From Apostichopus japonicus (Eukaryota > Echinodermata > Holothuroidea > Aspidochirotida > Stichopodidae), in assembly GCF_037975245.1 (NCBI RefSeq), contig NC_092566.1:11127501-11191500 (forward strand): 64,000 bases of DNA. Direction: 5' to 3'. The notes below the pieces were generated by a model, which did not search any database, had not been told where the DNA came from, and worked only from the letters and a program-made list of their open reading frames with translations. Below are positions 23,201-35,200 of the stretch, one piece after another. The position numbers were made by a program, and so were the translations under genes. The first letter of the stretch is position 1. Each line of letters opens with the position of its first letter.

Positions 23201-26200
23201 AGTCAATACATACAGCTACGGTCAATACCCACAACAGGGTGTACATGGCATCGATGGACATCTCAAGTCTAGATAAAAGATAACAAGGTATCACGTTTCA
23301 TTACTGTCTGCATTTTGTAGTGACAAGAAGAAAACTTCACTTGCAAGCAATGGAAAGTTAAATTTTTCAGAGGCGGCACACGGTTTGGGGCGAGTCTTCA
23401 ACGCCTTTTAGCGTTAGCCGACTCGTTCTGCTGCTTTTCGATGATTAATACACAACTATCATGACTTCCGATATCATTGATTAATTCTGCCGACGATCTG
23501 TTTCATCTTCTGTTTATAGCTCACCAGATACGTTTCCGTCCCCGATTTCATCTTACGATGATAAGAACGACGTTTACACTTACCGTTCAGCGAGCTGCTC
23601 AGGCTTCCTGACTTCTGAGTTGCATCCCCTCTTGGATCATAGTTGGGACCAATTTTTGATAAATCCTGACAGACGAAAGGGATTGCAAAACAATCTTTAT
23701 ATATCTCATTCGAAATAATAATTTTGATCCTGTCCACTCACACACACATTTTTAATCAATAGTAACCTCACCAGCAAAGGATGATTTTTTTTTTTTGCCA
23801 TCTTTTATTCAAACTTTGAATTCAATGTACAATTTTGTTTTTCCATTTGCGTAAATAAACAATAGCTATTTCTTAAATAGCGACCATAATTGTGAAAATT
23901 AAAGTGATCGATTAACCAAGTATATTAGATTTATACAACGTACAATTTTCTTTTGCCATTTTCGTAAATAAACAATAGCTATTTCTTAAATAGCGACCAT
24001 AATTGTGAAAATTAAAGTGATCGATTAACCAAGTATATTAGATTTATACAATGTACAATTTTCTTTTTCCATTTTCGTAAATAAACAATAGCTATTTCTT
24101 AAATAGCGACCATAATTGTGAAAATTAAAGTGATCAATTAACCAAGTATATTAGATTAATACCAATTTCGAAATATATAATAAACATTCCCAGATAATCA
24201 AGGTATAACTGAATCAAGACATATAAATAGTGACTCCGAAAACCTAAACATCAAAAAGAGAAGAACAACTAGAAAATGTTGCGTATAGGTTATTGTAAGA
24301 AATGGGAGAGCGAGTTTCGCCTTTATGAAGATATTTCTCCACCTGTAGTAAGCATTTAAACTTATTGAAGAATGCATTTGTATTTGGAATACCACTGTTC
24401 ATTTTTTCCTGATAAATACAATACTTCATATGAAAGATAAGGAAATTCATAGGGTGTTTTACTTGAAGACGGATGATCATCAGCAAAGGATGATACTCAT
24501 TTGTATCGATCAGGTACTCAATACTCTATAAAGTAAAAGTGCCAACTTTGACCGACTCCAAACTCATTATTTTACTGTGACAACTTCACTTACTTTATCT
24601 TGCCAAAGACCCAGGGACAACATCACCCCCCCCCTTCCTCTTCATCACTACCTGAACTGTTCCCCCATTTTTTTTTCAATTGGCTAATATCTCACCTGAT
24701 CCAGAAGTCCAAAGAGTGGATAATCTTCATCATTCTCATCTGGGTTATCTGGCTTCTCTTTGAAGACAAACATTTCAGCATCTTTCATCTATAGAGAGCA
24801 TAGAAAATGAAACAGAAAGTTCCATCGTCATCACACAGTACAAGTCCATTCATATTAATCTGAAAGTGTCTAACTTCAATTTTATGCAAAAAACAATGAC
24901 ACTTTAATACCAAACACAGCAAAAAGTTACACAAAACAACAAACTGAAGAGAACCGATTGCCAAATGAAAACTATGTGTATTTGAAATAAACAACGAATA
25001 TAAACTAAGGAGGACAAACTAATTTATTTGAATAACATCAAGTAGCAAGCAAAGCCTACCCATTTTATATGGCATGAGTTTTTAGTTTTTCCTAAATTCT
25101 GACAACATTTTGCCCTTACATTTTGGTTCAAATTACCCTTAGCAATTTTTCTCCATAATTCAAGACAGTTTCAGTGCTTATGATCTTACTAGAATCATTG
25201 AAACAAAGCATAGTTCAAACTAAACATTTATCGGAGATGCAAACATTATTGCCTTTTCCATGCCTATCTTCAAACGCTCATAAAATATACGTATGTATAT
25301 ATAAATATTTATCAATTGTCCCTACAGTGATCATGATTTGCAGAAATCAAGTTTCTTTCTTGGAGTTGATTGTCCGAATATTGAATACCAAACATTAAAA
25401 GAATTACGGTAGCTAGAGGAAACTAACGGTAGACTGATTATACTTATGTATGCTCAGGGATGTGCTCAGGAATATTTTGGTTCCGGGCAGATTGTGCGGT
25501 AGTGTGATCCACACCCTGGGAGAGGGATCTCATGGGTGGGGTACCCCCTCCCCACTGAACAAATTGTGCACATGAAGTATGCTTAGGTGGTGATATTTTT
25601 CCTATTCTGTGCCATGTATTCTCCCAGATTTTGGTTATGGTAAAAGTTGTTCAATTATCATCAAAAAAGTGCCGGGCAAAAATGTTTAAAATACTGTTTG
25701 TGCTGGGCGGCATTCAGAACTGCTGGGCGCAGCCGCCTGGTGCCGCCCAGTGTGAGCACATACCTGTATGCTTGATAAACATACTGAATTTTACTGGCAA
25801 CTTTAGTAAAATCTTCTGTTCCAAATCCCAACATTGGGAGGAAACAGTCCTTATAATCCAGAGAACAACTAGTCAAAAGATTTGTCAGCAGAATATGAAA
25901 ATAGGTGAACTGCAGAGGTGACTGTTGATTTCAGACAAACAGAATGATAGGTTTTGACTTGATGCCATGGTGACCATACAAAGGTGAATTATAATTAGTT
26001 GTAAAATAGTTTAATGCAAACATTCATCGAGGAATAATTTAATGTTCTGAAGTTGTATAGCAGTTTTGAAGGCTTTTTACTTTGTCCTGATATACAAAAC
26101 CATGGTTTCTGCATACAAAAAGTGATGCAATACTGGACAAATCATTACCTGTTCATGACTTTTCAGTATCTAAATAGGACCCCCTTCCCCCCCCACCCCT

Positions 26201-29200
26201 TCCCTTCTGAAAGCCGGTAGGCAGTTGATTACAATGATTAACATTTTACTACAGTTAAAATCATGAGTCATGACAAGCAATGGAGTGAAGAGGATACGTT
26301 GTTGTCTTTGACATTTCACGACTGTTATTTCTACGACCAACTTGTCTATGTTTCATCAAAATTACAGGATTATTAATATTCAGTGTGATTAATAACCTAC
26401 CATAGCTTTAACAATGGTGGAGTGCCAGGTAACTGTGGTTCTTCTCTGGGCTGGTGTCAGGAGCTCCCAGTTAGCATCAATGAATGGAATGATATCCCCG
26501 TCTTTTGAGAACATAGTTTTCGGAGGGTCGGCTTTTCTGGATTGAGCGGTGAGATTGGCTAAGACGACATAGCATAGTACGCTGAAATCTATGTACGTGT
26601 GAAGAAAAAAAAACGTTCAAAGAGATTGAAAAGTGACAGCAAATACCATCCATTAATATCAGTTACAAATGTTATCTAACTCATTTTTTTTGGCAAATTG
26701 CATTGCCCAAAAATTATTATCTAATCACAAAAGAGCTGTCTGTTCTCCGACAACAAAAATTCTACTTTTATAAATTCAACAAAAATTGAAGTACAAGCAG
26801 ATTAAGGAGGGGAGTCTGTGGGGAAAGATGAAAACTTCAAGAAGTGATGGTGTTTCTTGGACTATAAACTTGTACCAAATATTGACGCACTGTCACAGTG
26901 CATTAAGGAGTGGGGGAAGGGGGAAGGTTGATGGAAAATGGCCCCAGAGGGGGGGATGAGTAGGTGGGGGAGAGAGGTGACTTACTCGGAACTTTCCTAC
27001 TGTACATCTCAACGTTGTTCGGATTACATCTCTTGCAGCAAAATGTGTATGACATCATGAATGGAATACAATTCCTAAACAAAGAGAAGAAGAATCAGGT
27101 CCATTTATCAAAAGGCAGCCTCAGTCTGTGTACCAAATCTGAGCTACAAAAGATTTCAATATTTACGGCTTGCAAACACAAAATCGGCCCACTATGTTAC
27201 ACTAATCTCATACGCAGGGACCCTAAGGCATTTGGCTTGAGTACACCCTACCCTGGAAGTTGCTCAGATGTAGGCTCTCTCTGACACTTTGCTCTGATCA
27301 AGTGTATTTTCTCTGGCACTCACAGAACATTTGCTCATTACAGCTTTGTGGGTAATTAGCTAACTGCACTCCTGCTTTGTTTTTCCTGCTATGCTGGAGG
27401 AATCTCAATGGAAAGTTACAACAATATAGTCTTGCATAATTTACAGTTGGCATTGTTTGCCAATGCTCGTTGCTCAAGTTAACCCCTAATTACAAGCCCA
27501 CATATATATCATTTAAATAATGTGATGTTCCTCTTTCCAAAGAAGACAATATTTCAAAATAATGCCTTAGGTCACAAACCTGGAGTCAGTTTACTTAAAA
27601 CAACTTTAGGTTGTAAAAACAAAGGAATAACATAACAGCAACTTAGGCAGTCACTCTCTTTACACTAGCTAATCTTATTCATACAGTAAATAAAACTTGA
27701 ATAAAGATAAGACTTGTAAAATGGTCAATCTTTGATGGATTCTGATGAGAGTTGCAGCTATTTTCATGATTTCTAATGCCTGTTGGAATGATTAGGAGAA
27801 AACTGTTCATAGGCGTCTGTAGACCTTTAAAGAAAACATCAGGTTTAGCTGGTATCTTACCCAAGGTTGATACTGAGACAGTCTTTGTGAAACCACTTCA
27901 TGCATATGCTGCATTGGAGCTCAACTACGTCCAGATTACGACCTCTACCACTATTAAAATATGAGAAATGAAAAAGAAAAAATGTTAGTTTTGCAGTGAG
28001 ACATTCTGCACCGTGCTCTAATAATTTCTTTTTGACTTAAAACAGAATTGTTAATTGTATGTTCATTTGGCAAGGTCACCAATGTTGAGTTAGAAATGTC
28101 CAATAGTACAGAATGCTATTAATAAGCACCAAACCATACTAAAGCCTTTGAAGTCTCCCAAATTTCCTGGCCAAGCTTTAAAGCCATGACTGCATGAGAT
28201 GGGAATAATTCATTGTATAGATTGTGCATAGCAATTTTCACTTTTTCAGGTTACAAAGTTTGTGTACAAACCCCTACTGAAAATATAATGGATATATGTG
28301 GAAAAAGTGTTGCACACAACTTTACACTTGTATAGTTAATACAATAAGCCAACTTCGCAGAGCTTAATGCTTCAATGATTCAATACAGTGTAATACCACT
28401 CTGAAAATCTTCATCTCCATTTTTATTCTTTGTATTGTAATGTATGTAAGCTTAATTTGAACAGCCAATATGTTCAGAGTAATAATTATATCGAAACAAG
28501 GGATAAACCTCAGCTCAGATGTCAAGGACCGGAGACAACTTTTCCCACAAACTTCAGATAGTGGCACTACCTATCCCAATCTTTAATTTGAACACACTTG
28601 AAATTGATTTTATACAACTGACTGGATTTAACCTACCAGTAACAGCAAGTCGGTTTCCCTCCTTTCTCAGATGCTTCAACCGTTGAACTCTGCTCTGTTA
28701 CTGCTTCTTCCCCTTCTTTCGTTCCAATCTTTGCTTCTGTCACGGCTGTTTCCGTGGTGACGGTCGTCGTCTCTTCGGAGGCAGTTTCTATACCGCTAGT
28801 GTCCATTAACTCCACTTCCTGACCGTCCGTTATCTCCATGCTGATATCTTCTTCTATGGAGGCTGTCTCACCGGTTGGACCAATCTCGACTGTCTCAGTC
28901 TCTTTGGAATCAAGCGACTCACCTCCTGATTCTTCTTGATTGAGATCTGTTTGGGCAATTCCTGGTGGGTCAAAGGTCACTTGAGTATCTGCTTGTTCCA
29001 CTGCATTGTCCTGGCTGTCTGATGGCTCATCTATATCCATTTCACTGGCTTGCTTTTCAGTATTGCTCTGATTCACTTTTTCCTTTGGGCTCTCTTTACC
29101 AGAATCTGGTTTCTTTTCAATTAGCATTTCGGAGCCAGCTGTATCCAGAGTTTGATCTTGTTGGTGGACAGTTGACGTTGTGGTACCTTCTTGCTTTTTG

Positions 29201-30368
29201 TCACTTGCTAGTGAAGATGTCAACTCAGAATCTGCCTTTTCAGTTGGTCTACATGGTGTATGTTAAAGAGAAAAGTTATATAAAAGAAATGTTTGGTCTG
29301 TCTAGAGTGCTTTACGAAGTTAATATGAGTTCAAAATTTAAACATACATATTATGACAATGAAAGGAATGAAACTATAAGTTGCATGAGTTCCTGAGATT
29401 CAAACTGTGAATGTGCTTCAATTTTTGGTCTATCATTAAATAATCAAGTTAGGACTTGCTACATGAGTCTGTTAGGCATTCCAAAAGCTCTGACATGTAG
29501 GTGTACATGACATAGCATAGCCATCTTCATTTTTGCAAGCAGGCCTAGACCTATGACAAATTATGTACATTTTTGTAATACTGTTAAAACTTTAATGAAT
29601 ATATGAAAGGAGGGCAAGAATGGGAGGCAGCTACATGTGTAACTCCTTCCTCCACCTTAGCCTTTCTGAAGAAAGTAAAATTAACAGTCAAATATTGATG
29701 TAATCATCATCTTAAGATAAAATCTTGCACGGAAAAGTTACACTTACAGTTTGAAGAAAATCATCAACCCCCCCCCCCCCCCCCGACTGGGCTTAGAACC
29801 AGAGACTTTCACTTTGGCCAAGTTTAGAATAACTACTAGGCCTAGTAAGAACTGTGGAAGTCAGAATTTACTGTAATGTGAATAAACAATGGGCATAATC
29901 TTGTCTTGGGCAAACACAAAATTATGATACTAGACTAGGCTGTACAAATTTCCATGAATATGTACGGTAAATTGTTTTCGCCAACTTTTGATTATGACGT
30001 TAATACCAACTACTTCAAACTTACATTTGGTCTTACATGGGGCTCGCCCATTACACCTACAGTGGTGTCACTAGCGTGTAACTGAGTGTAGCCTAACTAC
30101 CTTATGCACAATCTAATATGTGCCATAACATTACTTAGGCATGTACATCTATACAACAGTTTCGCTGAACTAGTACTACTACATTCTTTGTGGCACACGA
30201 TGCCTCATCAACAACACAGCTAAGGTTCTTGTAAAAACACCACCTTTTTTATTCACAACGAAAGGGATGGGGATTGCGAGCCCTATCAGAAAGCTTGAAT
30301 AGATGCAAGTTTTCTGATTTGATAAAAACGAGTTTTTCTATGATGTAGAGATTTACTTACTCGTCCAT
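17246..30368 (-). CDS. ASH2L: ASH2L, core subunit of MLL/SET1 H3K4 methyltransferase complexes
   Basis: Thirteen exons join in phase: 30368-30361, 29248-28637, 27950-27861, 27074-26986, 26588-26401, 24788-24696, 23665-23584, 21709-21500, 21309-21142, 20148-19955, 19137-19045, 18384-18286 and 17405-17246, about 695 residues plus a short tail. Known role: nuclear WRAD subunit (with WDR5, RBBP5, DPY30) that stimulates H3K4 methylation. Seen: an acidic, Ser/Thr-rich N-terminus (residues 4-205); atypical PHD finger [30 protein letters not shown] (about 205-260); winged-helix region [24 protein letters not shown] (to about 360); SPRY domain [59 protein letters not shown] and FYKNGKNQG (about 395-660). 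The basic linker before SPRY in the human protein is short or missing. The final exon is unsettled: reading on from 17246 adds GILVVF and a stop; a splice to 17096 is the alternative. Confidence 0.95.
18502..18551. repeat. perfect 50-bp hairpin in an ASH2L intron
   Basis: Arms 18502-18525 and 18528-18551 are exact reverse complements over 24 bp, containing ATATGGCTACCATATG, separated only by AG. It lies between exons 11 and 12 of ASH2L, about 120 bp upstream (in gene sense) of exon 12. The loop is too short for a normal microRNA precursor. Confidence 0.9.
20640..20712 (+). mobile_element. LINE 3'-tail relic
   Basis: The string GTAAAGCACTTCGAGCAGCG, followed by ATATAAGTACTATT and an ATT microsatellite, is the typical 3' end of CR1/L2-like LINEs or of SINEs that use them. 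A similar tail in the opposite orientation lies near 62580-62640. No coding part is attached. Confidence 0.55.
23047..23410. mobile_element. TTAA-flanked MITE, copy 2
   Basis: Same family and orientation as the copy at 16109. The left border is TTAA and the right border TTTA (one change). It sits in the ASH2L intron between exons 7 and 8. Confidence 0.85.
23827..24160. repeat. 113-bp tandem triplication
   Basis: Three head-to-tail copies start at 23827, 23940 and 24053, each 113 bp. The copies are nearly identical; the third has a few changes. Each contains the inverted motif GCTATTTCTTAAATAGC. It lies in the ASH2L intron between exons 6 and 7. Confidence 0.9.
25454..25766. mobile_element. 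hAT-like MITE, 313 bp
   Basis: Ends CAGGGATGTGCTCA and TGAGCACATACCTG are imperfect inverted repeats. TATGCT flanks both sides, a partial (6-bp) duplication. The interior is GC-rich with repeated GGGC and GCCGCC motifs (GCGCAGCCGCCTGGTGCC near 25725). It is in the ASH2L intron between exons 5 and 6. Confidence 0.6.
29769..29784. repeat. C homopolymer tract
   Basis: Sixteen consecutive C in the first ASH2L intron. It is one of several long C or G runs in the window (also near 1429, 9806, 12713, 47559 and 48150). Confidence 0.9.
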
Positions 30369-32222
30369 TTTCGAGATTTTTCCTCACAGGTAAGTTGAAT
30401 TTCGGCGTGTTTGCTTGCGTACGGAGTTTCTCAAGCATCACTGTTTTTTTCTTTTTCCTCAGATTTCATACGGAAGCCGCTTTACTCGTCAAACACTGAG
30501 AATGCTGTGATGGGTGCAAATTACACGCTCTAAATTGAACCGCCACTCTTGGAACAGACGAACAAACCTGCATCTCTTGCAAATGCACTTGATGAAGACC
30601 TTAAATAGACAGACAAGAACAAAGTACTGTAAAATTAAAATATCATCTAGGTACAGACTGAGGGGTAATTACCGTAATTTACAGCTGGCCGATTTTCCAG
30701 TACTTGAACAGGCCTGTCACTATAGAGCCACAGCTGAACTGTTCAGTTGTTCAGTATTGGCTCCAAATTTTACCATGCTAAAATTGCTACAAAAATTTCA
30801 AAATGCCTTTTCCAGAGATATTATTTCTCTAAATGATATCAGGATAATAATAAATAAAGGCATCGGGTGTGTCATTCTAAAATACATGTTAAACGGCCTT
30901 ATTAGGTATGTGAATGACCAGTTAAATTTTGTTTACTTCTAGCATATTTGGGTTTATAATTGACTATACGTGAATGAAATGTTGTGCTCTTAGAATGTTT
31001 ACATTTAAGTTACAGCTGGGTCAAATAATAAAAGGGCAACAAAGTGAAACAGAAACATTTCTTTACTGATCATTTCATCCACTAATGTGAGCTAAGCACA
31101 CATACAAAAAAAAATTAATTCGAAGGCAAATATCAACACTTTCTTTCATTCTGTAACAGTTTATGGACAGTTTCATTGTACAAAACTAATAAATATAGAA
31201 AATTATGAACAATATTATAAAACATTTAATGTATCCACCACACACACGTAACTGTGTACAACAGGAAATAACTTCCTTTCTTTCAATCTCTGAACAAAGT
31301 CATTGTAGAAAACATAAATATACAATTTATGCAATGCTTACAGCTTTGATATGAAATAAACAGAAAAGCAACTTTGAGATACATGTTACTACCTACCATA
31401 CCATGCATACCATACACGCAACTAGAAATTTAGGTCACTGACTACCTGAAACTTTTTTCTATCGAAACCACGGGAAAGAGCCTTTTCACATCTTTCCTGG
31501 TAACGCAAAAAAAATTACTCCATCAAATTTACAAGTTAATTTTCCTTCCGAGAGAATGGAGAAATAAAAGAATTGCACTGGCCGGGAATCGAACCCGGGC
31601 CTCCCGCGTGGCAGGCGAGAATTCTACCACTGAACCACCAGTGCCGACTGAAAATAAGTGAGAGACTAAAAATATATATAGTATATTGTACTACACAGTA
31701 AACATTTCATATCCTGATATTTTCCCTTAAACAATTACAACTTTTATAAATAGGTCCATATTGGTCAGTAAATGTTGATAATGAGTGAAGACAATAGATG
31801 CCATGCATACTTGCCTATGTAATCTTGAAAGAAGTTATTCACTGTCAGGTCGACCCTTCGCCTGAGGCGTTCCGATCGCGCGGTAATCAAAACAGTTAAC
31901 GTAGCTCCCTCAGTCCCTTGTCACGATTACACCAACACTGTGTACTAGCGCTCAACATTACCCAACGCACTCCCTCGAAGAATTCAAATAAGTAATACAG
32001 TATTACTAGTAGTGGCCGCCTATACTATATAAAGTGAGCCTCGGAATACATGTCGACTGGCATTATGAACTGTTGGAATAAATTTATATAGCACATCATA
32101 GGCCTAATACTAATGGAAGTGAAGAATATTTTCATGGATTGTTAGCCATAACACAAGTCAAGTAAATCAGTATAGCCTAGGCCTAGTTGAATCAATCCAA
32201 CCTTTCGGGTTAACCCCCCAAC
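30369..32222. promoter_or_regulatory. shared upstream region of ASH2L and the CENP-U-like gene
   Basis: About 1.85 kb separates two divergent start codons (ASH2L ATG at 30368 on minus; CENP-U-like ATG at 32223 on plus). It contains the tRNA-Gly gene. Core promoters of both genes must lie here unless there are further non-coding 5' exons. No TATA box stands out; CTCGAAAATGGACGA marks the ASH2L start. The region 30514-30942 has an open frame without family resemblance. Confidence 0.4.
31574..31644 (-). tRNA. tRNA-Gly (anticodon GCC)
   Basis: Read on the minus strand, the 71-nt sequence starts GCACTGGTGGTTCAGTGGTA. It has the A box TGGTTCAGTGG, anticodon loop CTGCCAC with anticodon GCC, B box GGTTCGATTCC and a fully paired acceptor stem (GCACTGG with CCAGTGC) followed by the discriminator A. 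All stems are intact and there is no intron. It matches the animal tRNA-Gly(GCC) consensus closely and is likely functional. No encoded CCA follows, as expected for a nuclear gene. Confidence 0.96.
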
Positions 32223-35200
32223 ATGGACAACAGTAAACAACAGCTACTAATGATTCCGGACAGGGCTGGCGTGAAAAAATACCTTCGAGCAGGATCGTAA
32301 GTAGGATAAACTAATTTTAATAATAGGCTACTACTAGTTAGCCTTAACTTCATCCCTCACTTTAGTTTAGGCCTAGCCTACATTAAGGGCCCAGAACGGT
32401 AGCACAAGCCTTACTTAGCTAGCCTGTAACTGTTACAGTTTGTTGTTAGTGTTATACGGTATATTGGCAGATTAAGCAGAAAGAACTTAAGATTCAAATT
32501 TTGTGCACAAATTGGTGATTAATTGGACACATAGGACATAGACTTAAGTAATGTAATAATATGCCCTATAATAAAGGCTATCATTCAGCATCAGATATCA
32601 GGCCGGCAACTTCTAAAGTTATATTGTACTGTAGATACAAGGTAAAGAGCCACATGGAATTATGTATGGACAAACTGCCCATGACATTAGTAACCACACA
32701 TTTCATCATTTTGATTAATTATGAAGGTATCATAAAATTGGTATTAGTACAGTAGATAGGAATTACCCAATGGTGGGGCTTATTCGCAGGGCAGCCCTGC
32801 GAATAGCCAGACACATACACCTTTTTCGCAGGGCAGCCCTGCGAATAGCTGGACACAAACATCTTATTCGCAGGGCAGCCCTGCGAATAGCCGGACACTA
32901 GTATCTTATTCACAGGGCAGCCCTGCGAACAGCCGGACACAGACACCTTATTTGCAGGGCTGCCCTGCGAACAGCCAGAAACATACACCTTATTCACAGG
33001 GCAGCCTTAGACTGGGTTAATGGGCTCAGTAACTTTTGGGGCTATTCGAGTTTGCTTTTGAGCACCAGCTGGCTTTTTGAGAGTCTTAATTGGGAGCTCC
33101 TATATTTGGGGAATTTATTGGCCTTTGGGATTCCTATCTTAATGCTGTTATGATTGGTTTTGGGCGCCTAGGGCCGTAAGATTGAACCAGTCTAGCATTA
33201 GTACCGCCAACAGAAGAAAATGTTATCCCTCATTTTCACCTTTTGTTTTTGCAGAGTGACTGCTCATTTGCATGTAAAGGTGTGGGGGGGGGGGAGTGTC
33301 ACACCCTTGACCATATTGGCTTTCAGGCAATGTCGGCTTTTGGGGAATCCCAAGATAAGCTCCCTTAAAATAAGCTTTTAAAATTGAACTGCTGGGGTTC
33401 CAAAAATTAGCTTATGAAGTGGCTAAGACTATTTGAGCCCAAAAGGTTGGCTTTTTCAAGGCCCCTAAACTGACTGGTATCAATAGCAAAACCGGCCTTC
33501 CAAGCCCCTCAAATAAGGATTAAGTAGCTACCTATATTTGACGTTATGGGGCCATAAAGATTGGCATAATTGAGGACCCCAAAATTGACTTTTCAGAAGC
33601 CCTTTTTGCATCTCATAAATCTGGGAACTTGCAAAAGATTCAATCTCATGATTTGGGGCCAACTGTTCTATCCTTTCATATCCTTAATCACTGCCTACAC
33701 CTAACTTTAGCAAGACTAGGCAGTGGCTAACCGTTGGTCAGTCCATTTAGCCTAGCCTAACAGTAACGCTTATGACATGTATTTTAGGCTATATATAGCC
33801 TACCTACGTTAGAACTTACGTACAGACTTAGGCCTGGGGCCTAGGCACCTAGGGCTGAATCGTAAATTTAATGTTAAAATTAATGTGTTTAATGTGTCAA
33901 AAACCATATTTTGCTAATAATTCATGACATTTAAAATGTAGCATCTGTAACATGTAAAATGTAGATTCTGATTTTGTAAGCCTGAAACTGAAAGACATGA
34001 AAGAACTTCGGGTTTGCGCGCCGAGGTCAAATGAATGACGTCACATCAAAAATGATGTCATCGAAAGCCAATAATATACCTATTTCCAAAATCGTCACAG
34101 CCCTGCAAATAAGGTGTCTGTGTACGTTATTCGCCGGGCTGCGAATAATCACTTCGTTACCCAATATCCACCACGTTTTGCTCACTTTTCTGAGTTATTT
34201 AGCAAGAGGATCCTTTTGACTAGTTTTTGTTTGTTTGTACATGTTTGTCTGTAAATACTGTAGGATCTACATAAAAAAGCTTCTGTAATTTCATTGAATG
34301 CTTAGTTTAGGCCAGGACAATTATGTGCCTTCTGTAAAACAAACCTAAGATGACAAACCCCTATGTGAGGAACTTGTTTATGATACTGTACCAAAGTTTC
34401 CCCAAACATCAAAAATGAAATGCTATTAATAGTGAAATTGCCCTAATTCCTTGTCAGAGAAATCAGTTGCATATTCAGATTAATAATCAACTTGAATTAT
34501 TTTCTTTCTCTACAGGAAGAGAACAACAAAAGTTCGAGCATTTCATATAAGTTATGACAAAATCAACCAACGCAGTCCACCGAGAACTGCAAAGGGAACA
34601 GAACATGGTGGTAAAAAGGTATAGAGTTGCTTACTGACTTGCCACGCAATATGGTTTCTAACAGTTGTTTGCAGCTGATTGTGACGGGTATGGCCCCTAA
34701 ACCTAAACAAGACAGATTAGTAGTCTCAACAATTAATTGGCTATGGATTGTATGGAATCAATAATTAATTAATACTAAGTGATTTAATCTTGAAATAGTC
34801 TGAAACAACTCAGTTCTTGCTTCTTCATTTTTGTGTAAAGAGATGGGGAGTGGAAGGACACTAATATGATTGAATTATCTTGTCTAAAGTAAAGTATGAC
34901 AAGCTGCTGAGTTCCACATGGAAATTGAATCACCAGTTTTTCATTTTCTATATTTGCCGTCCATTAATGGACTGTAAAAATAGAAAATGAAAAACTGGTG
35001 ATTAAATGCTTAACTGCTAAATTTAGCAGTGCTCACCTCGCAACTTTCTTAAAATGCTGTATGTCAGAACTTTCAAAGACTGTTCATATGCAATGTACAC
35101 ATATGTGGGGGGCGGGTGGGGGGATATTGCTCCAGATTATTAAAGGAGGACGTACTACGGTATCTACAGTAGATCTGTGCGGCATGTGAACCAGCCTGGA

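Noticed and set aside
28965-29396. Plus-strand frame of 143 codons
   Set aside because: Antisense shadow of the acidic ASH2L exon 2.
30514-30942. Plus-strand frame of 142 codons between the divergent genes
   Set aside because: Composition is that of AT-rich spacer, no domain or splice context; could be a 5' transcript region but not supported as protein.
32719-32997. Minus-strand frame with repeated VSGYSQGCPANK
   Set aside because: Read from the palindromic 42-bp repeat in intron 1 of the CENP-U-like gene.
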